Source: Bacteroidota bacterium (GTDB taxonomy: Bacteria > Bacteroidota > Bacteroidia > UKL13-3). From it: a stretch of DNA of 64,000 nt. Positions within the stretch are counted from its first letter, which is position 1; the number at the start of each line of letters is the position of its first letter. Made by a program: the position numbers and the translations under genes. Under the pieces are notes generated by a model that was given only the letters and a program-made list of their open reading frames with translations, ran no database searches and was not told the DNA's origin. Of this stretch, positions 45,320-54,647 are shown one piece after another. Location of the stretch: positions 116,978 to 180,977 of the forward strand of contig JAIXWI010000009.1 in the NCBI GenBank assembly GCA_027491355.1, read 5' to 3'.

Positions 45320-45793
45320 ATGCTAAACCAAAATGTTAAATGGATTTTCTTGATAGCGATTTTTTGTACCCAATTATTGTGTGCTTGCAGACAAGAACTA
45401 TCAGGACAAAACAAAGATGCTCAGCTTGCCAGTTTGAATGGAATTTGGTCCGGTCAAGGTCATTTGTTCGATAAAGAACTTAACAAAAACATAGGTGCCA
45501 TTACTTGCAAGTTTGTCATTGAAAACGATAAAGTTTCTGGGCAAATTGGAGAGGCAAAGTTTATCAGTACAAGGATTAAACAAAATGCAACTCATTTTGT
45601 GGTTATAGGCGAATTAGACAGCGATTTTGACAGCCGTTATCCATGTGGTAAAAGAAAAGTAGAGCTATTGGCACCTGTTTCTTCAATTAAACAGCACCAA
45701 GAGTTAGACATGGATTTTCATATCAAACAAAACCTATTGCTAGATTTTAGTATGCTAGTTGGTAATGTAAAGTTGAAGTCAAACAGTCAATAG
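45320..45793 (+). CDS. Hypothetical lipoprotein
   Basis: 157 residues from ATG 45320 (45272 is TTG). Signal with lipobox LLCACRQ (Cys about 20-22). The mature part is beta-rich: GIWSGQGHLFDKELNKNI, ITCKFVIENDKVSGQIG, then VVIGELDSDFDSRYP and a final LLLDFSMLVGNVKLK. This looks like a lipocalin- or META-like single beta-barrel with a GxWxGxG start. Function unknown. Confidence 0.7.
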   Translation: MLNQNVKWIFLIAIFCTQLLCACRQELSGQNKDAQLASLNGIWSGQGHLFDKELNKNIGAITCKFVIENDKVSGQIGEAKFISTRIKQNATHFVVIGELDSDFDSRYPCGKRKVELLAPVSSIKQHQELDMDFHIKQNLLLDFSMLVGNVKLKSNSQ

Positions 45794-45798
45794 ATCAC

Positions 45799-48700
45799 TT
45801 ATTGCTTCACCACTTTTTTATTGTAAGTAATGCCATCGGTATCCACTACTTGAACTTGATAAACTCCTGCAGCAAGTTGCTGTGTATTGATTTCAGTTGC
45901 TTCAGTAACCAATACAAGCTCACCCTTTAAAGAATAGAGCTTTACAGATTGAATGGTTTTATGATTGTTCAATAGCACGCTCATGCTTTCTCTCACAGGT
46001 ACTGGAAAAACTTCAAAACCGTTGTAGTTCTCCTGATTAGCTAAACCAACAGGAACATCAACAACCACCTCTAATGTTTGGGGAGTTCCCAAACAGCCTT
46101 GGTTTGAAGCTTCAGTTACTTGAATATTTTGAATTCCTTTTGTGAGCCATTTAACTTGTACCTGATTTGTTCCTGTACCTGCTGTTACATTTGCTCCTGT
46201 TATTTTCCAATTGAAGGATGAATTACTGAATCCATCTACACTGTAACTGGTGGTATCCATTCTCATGACGTTGGTTAATCCTGAAATACTTGAAGTAGTT
46301 GGGCTCGGGTTGACAGTTATGTCTAACTCAACTGTTGCCGAATTACAACCGTTTTTAAGAATACTGAGTTGGAACATGCCGGTATAACCTTGGTGAATAT
46401 TTTTAATGGTAGGCACCCTTAAATTTGAGCTAAATCCTGCAGGGCCGGTCCAATTGTATACAGCCTGATCTACAAATCCTGCATACAATTGCAAGCTGTC
46501 TCCGCTACAAATTTTATTGATTGGAAAGCTTGAAATACTAGGTGCTTTAGGAGCTGCATTAATTTGCAACAAAGCTGTTGCAGGTTCACTTGCACAATTC
46601 GACAATGTTACAATGCATGCGTACTGTCCGGCTTGGTTCAGTTGTATATTATTGAGACTGATGTTTTGGTTATTCGAAACAAATGCGTTAGGGCCAACCC
46701 AACTATATGTTGCTTTGTTAATGAATGGCGTACTAATGCTTACGTTTTCACCTTCACATACAAGATTATTGTAGGTCAAGACAGGTGTTCCAGGCTTCGT
46801 ATTTACCACTATTGTTTTGTTTTCGTTGGCAGATTTGCAACCGTTTAACGAGGTGTGTAAAATATAGGTTCCACTATTTGCGCTTGTACTACTCAATATA
46901 GCGGGTGTGCGTAAATTACTGCTGAATCCATTTGGTCCAGACCAAGAATAAACTGCACCATTTACTGCATTTGTACTGAATTCAATGCGATCGCCTTCAC
47001 AAACTGCATCAGGAGCTGTGATGGTAGGCGTAGAGGGAACTGATTTTACAAATAAACTACAAGTTTGATTGGCAGATGCACAACCAGAGTCAGTTGCAAT
47101 TACTTGAAAACTTCCTGCATTGTTTGCACTTACATTTTGAATAAACAATTGATTGCCAATTGCACTAAAATTATTTGGCCCACTCCAGTTGTAAACAATG
47201 TTAGGTCCTGCATTGTTTGAACTTGCTTTTACAACAAAACTATCGTTTTCACACAAACTAATACTCGTGCTTGTTAAGATAATAATTGGGGTTGATTTGA
47301 CAACCAAGTTTGTTTTACTTGATGCCATTAATCCACAAGCTTGAGTACTTACATTTACGGTATATTCTCCTGCCATTGATTTATTCATTGAATTGAATGA
47401 AGGATTTTGAATTGAAGAAGCATAACCGTTAGGGCCTGACCAAGCATAATTAACTCCAGCAATTGTATTCACACTTAAGCTACTTGCACTCCCTTCACAT
47501 GCCGGACCTGCATTGCTGGCAATTGGTAAGCTTGGCAAGTTCAAAACACTGATATTGATTGTAGTAGGTGAAGAAGTACCGCAAGTTGAAGTAGTTGCTG
47601 TAACAGAATAGATGCCTTCCCCTGCTTTTGAAATGGAATCAATAGAAGGATTTTGAACACTCGAGCTAAAACCATTTGGCCCAGTCCAGCTGTAGGTTGC
47701 TCCGGAAATAGTTGATGCACTCAGTGTCATGGTTTTTCCATTACAAACGGGTGAATTGCTACTTAAAATTGGAACGGGTGCAGTTGCATTGATGCTAATA
47801 TTAGCTGAACGTGTTGTTGAATTACAATTGTTTACAGAAACATACAAAGAATACAAGCCACCATCATTGGCAGATACATTTGCTTTGGTTGGATTTTGAC
47901 TAGTAGAACTAAAACCATTTGGTCCTGACCAATTGTAGGTAGCGCCTGCCATTGATGCCGTTGATAAGCTCAAAGTTTGCCCAACACACAACGGACCATT
48001 ATTGGTAATTACAGGTGTAGCCGGGATACTGCTTACTTGAACCAAAACGTTTTCTGAGGATGAAATACAGCCATTGTTTGTTACATATACACTGTATGTG
48101 CCCGCCTGATTTGAGATTGCACCGTTGATACTAGGATTTTGTTGATTACTGCTAAAATTATTAGGCCCAGTCCAAGTATAGGTTGGATTTGAATAGTTTC
48201 CGTTTGCCGTTAAGTTGATATTGCCTCCTTCACAAATTGAAATGGCATTTCCAACACTGGGTTTTAACGGATTTTCTTTGCCTTTAACATTTACTATTAC
48301 AGGCGAAAAATTACAGCCAGTTAGGGTTACATTGAGTGTGTAATCACCTGTATCTGATTTTGAAAAGTTCAATCGAATAGGATTTTGAACGTTTGAACTG
48401 AAACCATTTGGTCCACTCCAATTATAGTTGGCACCAACTATGTTTACTGAACTTAGGCTCAACATTTGACCATAACAAATTGGCCCATCACTCGATGCTA
48501 CAGGTGGATCTATGAAACCCAGTGTTAGAGAAGCAACGGCGCTCGAGCAGGCACCAACTACAACATACACATTGTATTGACCTGCATTTAACATAGAAAA
48601 ATTATTGATAGTTGGGTTTTGACTTGAGGAGCTGAAACCGTTTGGTCCAGTCCAAACATAAGTTGCTCCAGCTACCGTATTACAAGTCAAATTTACAGTA

Positions 48701-49776
48701 GCCCCACCACAATAACTGCCCCCACCACCGAGTATTGGTGTTGCAGGCGAAGACTCAATATTTTCTGTTTTAGCATCGATACAATCTATGTAATAACCAG
48801 TAATGGTATCGGATAAAGTTACTGTATACGGACCAACGTTAAAGTATGTGGTTGCTGTATCAATTGCAAAACCGCTTACACCGTTTCCAAGATTCCAGAA
48901 AAAGCTTTTGTCGAGTGATTTGAAAAAGGCACGGAGATTGTAAAACTTGCTGACGTTGATAATAGATGAATAATTGATAAAATTGATAGGTGTACCAGGA
49001 GTGTAGCAAGTAGGAGTTGTTTGAAAATCTGCTTTAAGTTCATATTGAATAACTGGTTCAAAAAGCCAATCAGCATTGAATGGAAATATACCAGTACCTG
49101 AATTAAAGTTAATGAAATAAGAACGGGTATTAATCGACCCAAACTTAATAGAAGCGCACCAATCATTTGCCCCATCACCAACACTGGGTTCGTTGGATAT
49201 CAGTTGTATTGAATTGGTACTGTTATTTTGAATGCTAATCACATAACCAAGTGTGTTGTTAATTAATACGGGTGAGTTGAATTGAACCCTTCTTTTGTAA
49301 TCTGCTAAAAATCCAGCACCAGAATTGGTATCCAATGAAAAGTTAATACTTTGAAGTGGTGCACCGTTAGGCATAGAGTCTGGTCCTGATTGGTAAATAT
49401 TGATAGTAATGTTTTGATTGGCTATGCCTAATGTATTGTCTAATCTGCCATAAAAGTTCATGCCACTGACTAAAATGGGTTGAGGGGCAGGATACCATTG
49501 ATGAGCCTCATTTGCACTGTTTATAGAAGCGTTGTTGATGCTCAGTAATCTCAAACCAGTGGCCTTTAACAAGCCAAATTCAATGCTATCAGGACCACAG
49601 GTGGTATTTCTATTTGCGGTTCCATTGATATGAAGGTTGGATATTGTTTTGTTTTTAACAGTTTTTGCTGGTAATGCAATTGTTTGGTTACTCCCGGTCA
49701 ACAGTTGTTGTGCCAAAGTTAAATCACTGACAATTGCCAATATTAACATTAAAAATAAATTGTAAACTTTTTTCAT
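45799..49776 (-). CDS. Giant Ig-repeat surface protein with T9SS type A sorting domain
   Basis: 1325 residues from ATG 49776 (49797 is TTG). Signal peptide, then an N-terminal region (about 30-250) of choice-anchor type, then a PKD-like domain with FFWNLGNGVSGFAIDTATT. Ten Ig-like repeats of about 80 residues follow, each with an opening Pro, a Cys in PLCxG or similar, a core (Y/W)(T/S)GPNGFSS and a closing Cys; an eleventh, degenerate PKD-like unit comes last before the T9SS domain (EVFPVPVRESMSVLLNN). Probably a filamentous surface adhesin. The Cys pair in each repeat may form a disulphide. Confidence 0.85.
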   Translation of the reverse strand: MKKVYNLFLMLILAIVSDLTLAQQLLTGSNQTIALPAKTVKNKTISNLHINGTANRNTTCGPDSIEFGLLKATGLRLLSINNASINSANEAHQWYPAPQPILVSGMNFYGRLDNTLGIANQNITINIYQSGPDSMPNGAPLQSINFSLDTNSGAGFLADYKRRVQFNSPVLINNTLGYVISIQNNSTNSIQLISNEPSVGDGANDWCASIKFGSINTRSYFINFNSGTGIFPFNADWLFEPVIQYELKADFQTTPTCYTPGTPINFINYSSIINVSKFYNLRAFFKSLDKSFFWNLGNGVSGFAIDTATTYFNVGPYTVTLSDTITGYYIDCIDAKTENIESSPATPILGGGGSYCGGATVNLTCNTVAGATYVWTGPNGFSSSSQNPTINNFSMLNAGQYNVYVVVGACSSAVASLTLGFIDPPVASSDGPICYGQMLSLSSVNIVGANYNWSGPNGFSSNVQNPIRLNFSKSDTGDYTLNVTLTGCNFSPVIVNVKGKENPLKPSVGNAISICEGGNINLTANGNYSNPTYTWTGPNNFSSNQQNPSINGAISNQAGTYSVYVTNNGCISSSENVLVQVSSIPATPVITNNGPLCVGQTLSLSTASMAGATYNWSGPNGFSSTSQNPTKANVSANDGGLYSLYVSVNNCNSTTRSANISINATAPVPILSSNSPVCNGKTMTLSASTISGATYSWTGPNGFSSSVQNPSIDSISKAGEGIYSVTATTSTCGTSSPTTINISVLNLPSLPIASNAGPACEGSASSLSVNTIAGVNYAWSGPNGYASSIQNPSFNSMNKSMAGEYTVNVSTQACGLMASSKTNLVVKSTPIIILTSTSISLCENDSFVVKASSNNAGPNIVYNWSGPNNFSAIGNQLFIQNVSANNAGSFQVIATDSGCASANQTCSLFVKSVPSTPTITAPDAVCEGDRIEFSTNAVNGAVYSWSGPNGFSSNLRTPAILSSTSANSGTYILHTSLNGCKSANENKTIVVNTKPGTPVLTYNNLVCEGENVSISTPFINKATYSWVGPNAFVSNNQNISLNNIQLNQAGQYACIVTLSNCASEPATALLQINAAPKAPSISSFPINKICSGDSLQLYAGFVDQAVYNWTGPAGFSSNLRVPTIKNIHQGYTGMFQLSILKNGCNSATVELDITVNPSPTTSSISGLTNVMRMDTTSYSVDGFSNSSFNWKITGANVTAGTGTNQVQVKWLTKGIQNIQVTEASNQGCLGTPQTLEVVVDVPVGLANQENYNGFEVFPVPVRESMSVLLNNHKTIQSVKLYSLKGELVLVTEATEINTQQLAAGVYQVQVVDTDGITYNKKVVKQ

Positions 49777-49853
49777 GCTCAATGTGTTATGTAGCAATTT
49801 AAGTTAAAATAATCTAAAAATAAGCTTAATGGAATATTAAATGAATGCGCACA

Positions 49854-49885
49854 AAAAAACCCGATTGCATGCAATCGGGTTTTTT
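49854..49885. terminator. Perfect 32-bp palindrome terminator
   Basis: AAAAAACCCGATTGCA and its exact mirror complement TGCAATCGGGTTTTTT make a stem of up to 16 bp with no loop to spare, so the actual hairpin will open a few central bases. It lies just after the OMP gene (minus strand) and before the Ig-repeat gene start, ending the former transcript. Confidence 0.85.
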
Positions 49886-49905
49886 ATCAAAAAGGAAAAT
49901 ATAGT

Positions 49906-50598
49906 TTAGAAACGGAATCCTAAACGTACACCACCTGAAGTTACACCAAATAAATCAAGTGAACTTGAAGTTCCAGATTTTGTAGTTGTAGTAGTGCCAC
50001 CAACTGTACTAGAAATTTCACCCTCTCCAACACTTTCGAAGTTGAAAATACCCAATCCAAATTCACCTCCTACATATACACCATCAGTGATATAGTAATC
50101 AGCTCCCATGAATGCACCAATACCAACACCTAGAGTACTACCAGATTTTGAGCTTGCTTTGTTGCCACTAGCAACACCAGTATAGGTACCAGGACCACCA
50201 CCTAAAGCATTTGTGTAATCAACTGTTGCTGCAGTACCGAATCCTAAATTCAATTGTGCTCCATAGTATGGAGACAATTTTGCTGTACCTGCAAAGTGTT
50301 TTTCAAAACCAGGGGCAATAGTTAAACCAAAACCGCTGTTAGTTTTTCTTTCTACATCAACACCACCTGTGTTTTCTTTGTCAGTTGCAGAAGTCATTCC
50401 TAAATTTACACGTAAGCGATAAGCCATGTTGTCTGAAGCAAAGTGACGGAACCTTAATTCTGGTGTAGTGTAAGAAAATGAATTCAAACCAGCACCCGTG
50501 AAATTTACCTCTGCAGTTTTAGAACCAGCAGTTGGTTTTTGAGCAAATGCCAACATACTTAATGCTGCAAATGCGCTTGAAAGGATTAATTTTTTCAT
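49906..50598 (-). CDS. Outer-membrane beta-barrel protein
   Basis: 230 residues from ATG 50598; ATG 50619 adds MSKFITN before the signal. Signal peptide ends LAFAQ (about 20). Aromatic-rich alternating strands (FSYTTPELRFRHFASDNMAY, FGLTIAPGFEKHF, LSPYYGAQLNLGF, VYVGGEFGLGIFNF) end in the typical GGVRLGFRF C-terminus. About eight to ten strands, so a small barrel; Gly/Ser/Thr-rich loops. Probably an outer-membrane porin-like or structural protein. Regulatory repeats lie upstream (50618-50663). Confidence 0.8.
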   Translation of the reverse strand: MKKLILSSAFAALSMLAFAQKPTAGSKTAEVNFTGAGLNSFSYTTPELRFRHFASDNMAYRLRVNLGMTSATDKENTGGVDVERKTNSGFGLTIAPGFEKHFAGTAKLSPYYGAQLNLGFGTAATVDYTNALGGGPGTYTGVASGNKASSKSGSTLGVGIGAFMGADYYITDGVYVGGEFGLGIFNFESVGEGEISSTVGGTTTTTKSGTSSSLDLFGVTSGGVRLGFRF

Positions 50599-50617
50599 GT
50601 TTGTAATAAATTTACTC

Positions 50618-50663
50618 ATGCAAGTTCATGATATATTTGTTTAATGCAAGTTCATTAATGAAC
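50618..50663. promoter_or_regulatory. Direct repeat and palindrome upstream of the OMP gene
   Basis: ATGCAAGTTCAT occurs twice, at 50618-50629 and 50644-50655, 26 nt apart. The second copy overlaps a 14-bp perfect palindrome, GTTCATTAATGAAC (50650-50663). These lie between the OMP gene start and the divergent pirin gene and look like binding sites for a regulator. Confidence 0.45.
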
Positions 50664-50746
50664 GCAAAATGTTTACAAGTACTTTTTATTATACACTTAT
50701 CAATTGGCTTTAAAGAGAAGGTTGTGTAATTGAATATTTACTTAAT

Positions 50747-50754
50747 TACATTTG
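50747..50754 (+). promoter_or_regulatory. Candidate -7 element for the pirin gene
   Basis: TACATTTG fits TAnnTTTG exactly. It lies 22 nt before ATG 50777. The -33 partner is unclear: TTG at 50722-50724 gives a 22-nt gap. Confidence 0.4.
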
Positions 50755-50776
50755 TGTTTACCATACATTCAAAACA

Positions 50777-51916
50777 ATGAAGCCGCAAATTCAAAGAAGA
50801 AATTTCTTGACAAAATTGACTGCAGGAATTGCTACTGCCATTGCAACACCATTGTTAAGCTTTTCAAAAAAACTCGATGCAATTGATTCAAATCAGCCAA
50901 CAAACCAATTTCTGTTGGCTATGAAACCAATGGGTTTTCAGTGGGAAACGCAAGATCCCTTTTTATTCTGTGTGCATCATGAAGATTATTTTCCAAAAGG
51001 AAATTTATCATGCGGTCCTCAAGATTCTTTAGCAGGCAGGCATCTTGGTGATGATTTTATTTTAAAAGATGGTTACCGCATGTACCATGGCAAAACTGTA
51101 CCTGGTTTTCCCGGACATCCTCACAGAGGTTTTGAAACCATTACTGTTGTTAGAAAAGGATTGGTAGACCATGCAGATTCAATGGGTGCTGCCGGACGCT
51201 ATGGAAATGGTGATGTGCAATGGATGACTGCAGGTAAAGGTGTTCAACATTCAGAAATGTTTCCATTACTGAATCAAAATAAAAATAACCCTTTGGAACT
51301 TTTTCAGATTTGGCTCAATTTACCAGCAAAGGATAAAATGGTGCAACCACATTTTAAAATGTTTTGGTCTGAGGACATTCCAAAAATTGAAATGATTGGT
51401 AAAGCTGGTTCAAAAGTTCTCATAGAGGTCATCATTGGTAAATTTAATAAAGTAAAATCATTGCAAGCTCCCCCTGATTCTTGGGCAGCCAATCCAATGA
51501 ATGAGGTAGCAGTATGGAATGTGTTGATGGAGCCCAATTCAATACTCGAACTACCTTTGTGTTCAAAGGGAATCAATAGAAATTTATATGTTTATGAAGG
51601 CGATCACTTGTCAATCAATGAACTACCCATTAAGGCATACCATTCAGTTACAGTAGATGGTTCACAAAAAATGCGGTTAAATTCGGGTGAAACGTCCACA
51701 CAAATTTTAATATTACAAGGAAGACCCATCAACGAGCATGTGATTCAGTATGGCCCTTTTGTAATGAACACAAAAGAAGAAATTCATCAAGCTTTTGAAG
51801 ATTACCATGCCACACAATTTGGTGGTTGGCCATGGCCAAAGTACGATCAAGTTCATGCACGTTCAGCAGGGAGGTTTGCCAAACATGCTGATGGTAAGAT
51901 TGAAAAAAGGGTTTAA
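50777..51916 (+). CDS. Pirin family protein with Tat-like leader
   Basis: 379 residues. The N-terminus reads QRRNFLTKLTAGIATAIATP, a twin-arginine-like signal, unusual for pirin, which is generally cytoplasmic. The double cupin follows: HPHRGFETITVVRKG and DVQWMTAGKGVQHSEMF contain the metal-binding His and Glu. Pirins can act as quercetinases or redox-sensing cofactors. C-terminal GGWPWPKYDQVHARSAGRFA is an added tail. Ends convergently with a 4-nt overlap with the following gene. Confidence 0.85.
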   Translation: MKPQIQRRNFLTKLTAGIATAIATPLLSFSKKLDAIDSNQPTNQFLLAMKPMGFQWETQDPFLFCVHHEDYFPKGNLSCGPQDSLAGRHLGDDFILKDGYRMYHGKTVPGFPGHPHRGFETITVVRKGLVDHADSMGAAGRYGNGDVQWMTAGKGVQHSEMFPLLNQNKNNPLELFQIWLNLPAKDKMVQPHFKMFWSEDIPKIEMIGKAGSKVLIEVIIGKFNKVKSLQAPPDSWAANPMNEVAVWNVLMEPNSILELPLCSKGINRNLYVYEGDHLSINELPIKAYHSVTVDGSQKMRLNSGETSTQILILQGRPINEHVIQYGPFVMNTKEEIHQAFEDYHATQFGGWPWPKYDQVHARSAGRFAKHADGKIEKRV

Positions 51917-52416
51917 AACTTAAAGTACAATGCAGCTTCTCCGGTCAGGTTGTAATTTTGAAAATTATTATAAGATGCATATCCGGTCATTATGTTTAAG
52001 CCTATTTGGCTAAACATTGGAATCTCCACCCCGAAGCCAAACCCATTGTTCATATAGCTATCAGTTCTGGTTTCGTTTTTGTTGGTTATGCCATTAAAAT
52101 AATTTTTATCCTGGTTATAGTAATAGTGGTTGCCCTCGTATAAATACAAAGTAATTTTTTCACTTTCATTCAATTTATAGAGGAAAGTACATCCTACACT
52201 GTAAACCTCTTGTGTACTGTTTTTGAATGGTGCAAAGTTTACTTGAATACCCCATTTGCTTGGGGTGTACCTGTAAGATAATCCGTATCCAGTTGTAAAG
52301 CCTAAACCTGCACCCAATGAGTGCTTAGATTTTTTAAAAGTTTCGGAGTCTTGCGCATTCAATGTTGAAGAAAAAATGCATACAGACAATAGGGTTAAAA
52401 TTTTAAAGGTTTTCAT
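51913..52416 (-). CDS. Small outer-membrane beta-barrel protein
   Basis: 167 residues with signal peptide ending LNAQ (about 21). The mature sequence has alternating strands of a small barrel: HSLGAGLGFTTGYGLSYRYT, WGIQVNFAPF, KITLYLYEGNHYYY, GFGFGVEIPM and NLTGEAALYFKF at the end. Function unknown. Overlaps the pirin stop by 4 nt. Confidence 0.75.
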   Translation of the reverse strand: MKTFKILTLLSVCIFSSTLNAQDSETFKKSKHSLGAGLGFTTGYGLSYRYTPSKWGIQVNFAPFKNSTQEVYSVGCTFLYKLNESEKITLYLYEGNHYYYNQDKNYFNGITNKNETRTDSYMNNGFGFGVEIPMFSQIGLNIMTGYASYNNFQNYNLTGEAALYFKF

Positions 52417-52505
52417 TTGGTTTTTGTTTGTTCAAATATATTAAAAATGCAAAAATACCATCTAAGGTTATAAATAAACCTAATATAAGTCAGTATTATA
52501 ATTCA

Positions 52506-52534
52506 TTTGACTCCTCTATAGAACGGTACCTTTA
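52506..52534 (+). promoter_or_regulatory. Bacteroidota-type promoter of the 52560 gene
   Basis: TTTG at 52506-52509, 17-nt spacer and TACCTTTA at 52527-52534, one mismatch from TAnnTTTG in its last base. The start would be near 52541, 19 nt before ATG 52560. Confidence 0.5.
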
Positions 52535-52559
52535 CAGGGTACTTTAATACCCAAATACA

Positions 52560-53924
52560 ATGAAAAAACTCATTACTTTTTTGGCATGTGGTGTCACATT
52601 TGCATCACAAGCCCAGCAGACCCTTTTGAATGGAAACTTCGAAAATTGGGATTCTGTAGTTGCTGCTACCCCAAGCTTTTGGCTCACTTCTGAGCGAGAG
52701 AGTATTGGTTTAAATACAGCAATTAAAACCACAGATGCATTCAGTGGTTCAGCTATCAGATTAGAAACCAAAGCAGGAGACGGACGTGTAGCTTTTGGCT
52801 ATTTTGTCAATTCGGATGGAGATCCTACACAAGGTCAGGGAGGCACACCCTACACTCAGAAGCCAAGTTCTTTAAAGGGTTATTTCAAAGGAACTGTTGT
52901 TGAAGGAGACAGCGCTGTTTTACTATTAATTTTTAAAAAGAATGGTGCAATCATCAGCAACCAGCAATTTAAATTTCCCCAAAGCCGTAATACATATACA
53001 GCATTCGATTTTTCAATTAGCTTGACTGAAAATCCTGATACCGTTATTTTGGCTGGTGCTGCATCAAATGTAGTGGACAATCAAAATCCACCAATTGGAA
53101 GCATAGCCTATTTTGATGAACTGTCTTTTGATGGGATTGCAATAACCGAGCAATTGCCCAATAGTAATTTTGATAGCTGGGAAACAACTACCTTTTACAG
53201 TTTGCAAAATTGGACTTTGTTAGGTGGTGAAAATGCGCGAAGTACTGATGCGTATAAGGGTAGAACGGCTGTTAAATTAAGTACGCAAATGGGCGGTGAA
53301 CAAGTATATGGTTCGGCGTTGTTTTACGGTTCATTTTCTCAAGATCAATTCAAAGGTGAGGCTTATTTTCCTTACACGAAACAAAATGACACTTTGGTTT
53401 TTTACTACAAATTCAACCAAGTGGGCGGAGATACTGCAGTTGTTTTTGCTTCATGTAAAAAAGATGTTTCTACAATTGGAGGTGCTTATGTTTTATTACA
53501 ACCTACTACTGTTTATACCAGAATGGAAGTTCCAATCGTTTCATTTCAAGCACCTGATTCATTGATGCTAGGTTTTGGAGTTGCTACAGGACAGGTATTG
53601 GCACATCTTGGAAGTGAATTGTGGATAGATGAAGTTACACTTAAATCTGAGCCACTCAATACAACTGGCCTTGCTCATTTCTTAGCCAATAAACCCGTAT
53701 TACAAATTTATCCAAATCCATGTTCCAATAGTTTAACGGTTTTAACCAATGGCCAAACACCTTTAAATTACATCATCTTTGATATGAACGGAAAAATGAT
53801 GCAGCATAACCAAGTTATAGACTCAAGCATTGCAACCTCAACTTTAGTTGCGGGATTGTATGTGATTCATTTTTATGAAAACAATCAATTGGTTTCAAGT
53901 AAAAGATTCATGAAGCAAGATTAA
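52560..53924 (+). CDS. Two-jellyroll secreted protein with T9SS type A sorting domain
   Basis: 454 residues with signal peptide (about 1-18, ending SQAQQ). Two tandem carbohydrate-binding-like beta-sandwich domains start with NGNFENWDS and NSNFDSWETT and share phrases such as DAFSGSAIRLET and DAYKGRTAVKLST, so they arose by duplication. They resemble the PCMD-type domains of Bacteroidota putative carbohydrate metabolism proteins; this is an analogy by eye. The C-terminal T9SS domain (about 375-454) has LQIYPNPCSNSLTVL. A strong terminator follows. Confidence 0.8.
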   Translation: MKKLITFLACGVTFASQAQQTLLNGNFENWDSVVAATPSFWLTSERESIGLNTAIKTTDAFSGSAIRLETKAGDGRVAFGYFVNSDGDPTQGQGGTPYTQKPSSLKGYFKGTVVEGDSAVLLLIFKKNGAIISNQQFKFPQSRNTYTAFDFSISLTENPDTVILAGAASNVVDNQNPPIGSIAYFDELSFDGIAITEQLPNSNFDSWETTTFYSLQNWTLLGGENARSTDAYKGRTAVKLSTQMGGEQVYGSALFYGSFSQDQFKGEAYFPYTKQNDTLVFYYKFNQVGGDTAVVFASCKKDVSTIGGAYVLLQPTTVYTRMEVPIVSFQAPDSLMLGFGVATGQVLAHLGSELWIDEVTLKSEPLNTTGLAHFLANKPVLQIYPNPCSNSLTVLTNGQTPLNYIIFDMNGKMMQHNQVIDSSIATSTLVAGLYVIHFYENNQLVSSKRFMKQD

Positions 53925-53936
53925 ATACATACATGA

Positions 53937-53981
53937 TTTAAAAGAGAAGGGGCGGCCGAAGGCCGCCCCTTCTCTTTTAAA
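53937..53981 (+). terminator. Long GC-rich hairpin terminator
   Basis: A 21-bp perfect stem, left arm 53937-53957 (TTTAAAAGAGAAGGGGCGGCC) and right arm 53961-53981, separated by GAA. Its GC-rich core stands out in an AT-rich genome. It ends the 52560 gene and could act on the opposite strand too. Confidence 0.8.
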
Positions 53982-54084
53982 GACTTTGAATAAATTCATT
54001 TTTTATAAAGGCAACTGATTTCAGTTATAAATGTTTGATTCAAAGTCTAGTTAAATTTTCAAATTTTATTCAGACATTTGACGA

Positions 54085-54570
54085 ATGAGTTCAACAGCAA
54101 ACTATCAAAGACCAAGTTGGGATGCTTATTTTATTGAAGTAATGGAATCGATTAGCAAGCGAGCTACCTGCGATCGTGGTAGGAGTGGCTGTGTCATTGC
54201 TAAAGACAATCAATTATTGGTAACAGGATATGTTGGCTCACCAATTGGCTTACCCCATTGTGATGAAGTGGGTCACCAAATGAAAAAAATGCTACATGAA
54301 GATGAACGCATCACTGAACATTGTGTAAGAACTGTTCATGCAGAACAAAATGCCATTTGTCAAGCTGCCAAAAATGGGGTTTCAATAGATGGTGCTACTT
54401 TGTATTGCAGAATGACTCCTTGTAGGGTTTGTGCAATGCTCATTATCAATTGTGGAATTAAACGTGTTGTGTGCGAACGCAAGTACCATGCTGGAACAGA
54501 AAGCGAGGCTATGTTCAAAGATGCTGGAATAGTTCTCGATTTTATACATAACGAGTTGCAACAATACTAA
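54085..54570 (+). CDS. dCMP deaminase family protein
   Basis: 161 residues. Deoxycytidylate deaminase converts dCMP to dUMP for thymidylate synthesis. Zinc motifs HAEQNAIC with the proton shuttle Glu and MTPCRVCAM with two Cys ligands are present; SGCVIAKDNQLLVTGYVGSP and the DEVGHQMKKMLHED insertion are typical of the ComEB/dCMP type. Cytoplasmic. Stands alone, convergent with the glycosyltransferase gene. Confidence 0.9.
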   Translation: MSSTANYQRPSWDAYFIEVMESISKRATCDRGRSGCVIAKDNQLLVTGYVGSPIGLPHCDEVGHQMKKMLHEDERITEHCVRTVHAEQNAICQAAKNGVSIDGATLYCRMTPCRVCAMLIINCGIKRVVCERKYHAGTESEAMFKDAGIVLDFIHNELQQY

Positions 54571-54647
54571 AATAGAGTGGGTTGATTTTTTTGATTTTCA
54601 AACTTGACTTGCTTTATACCCTTTTTATTGCACAAAGCGTGTTCATT

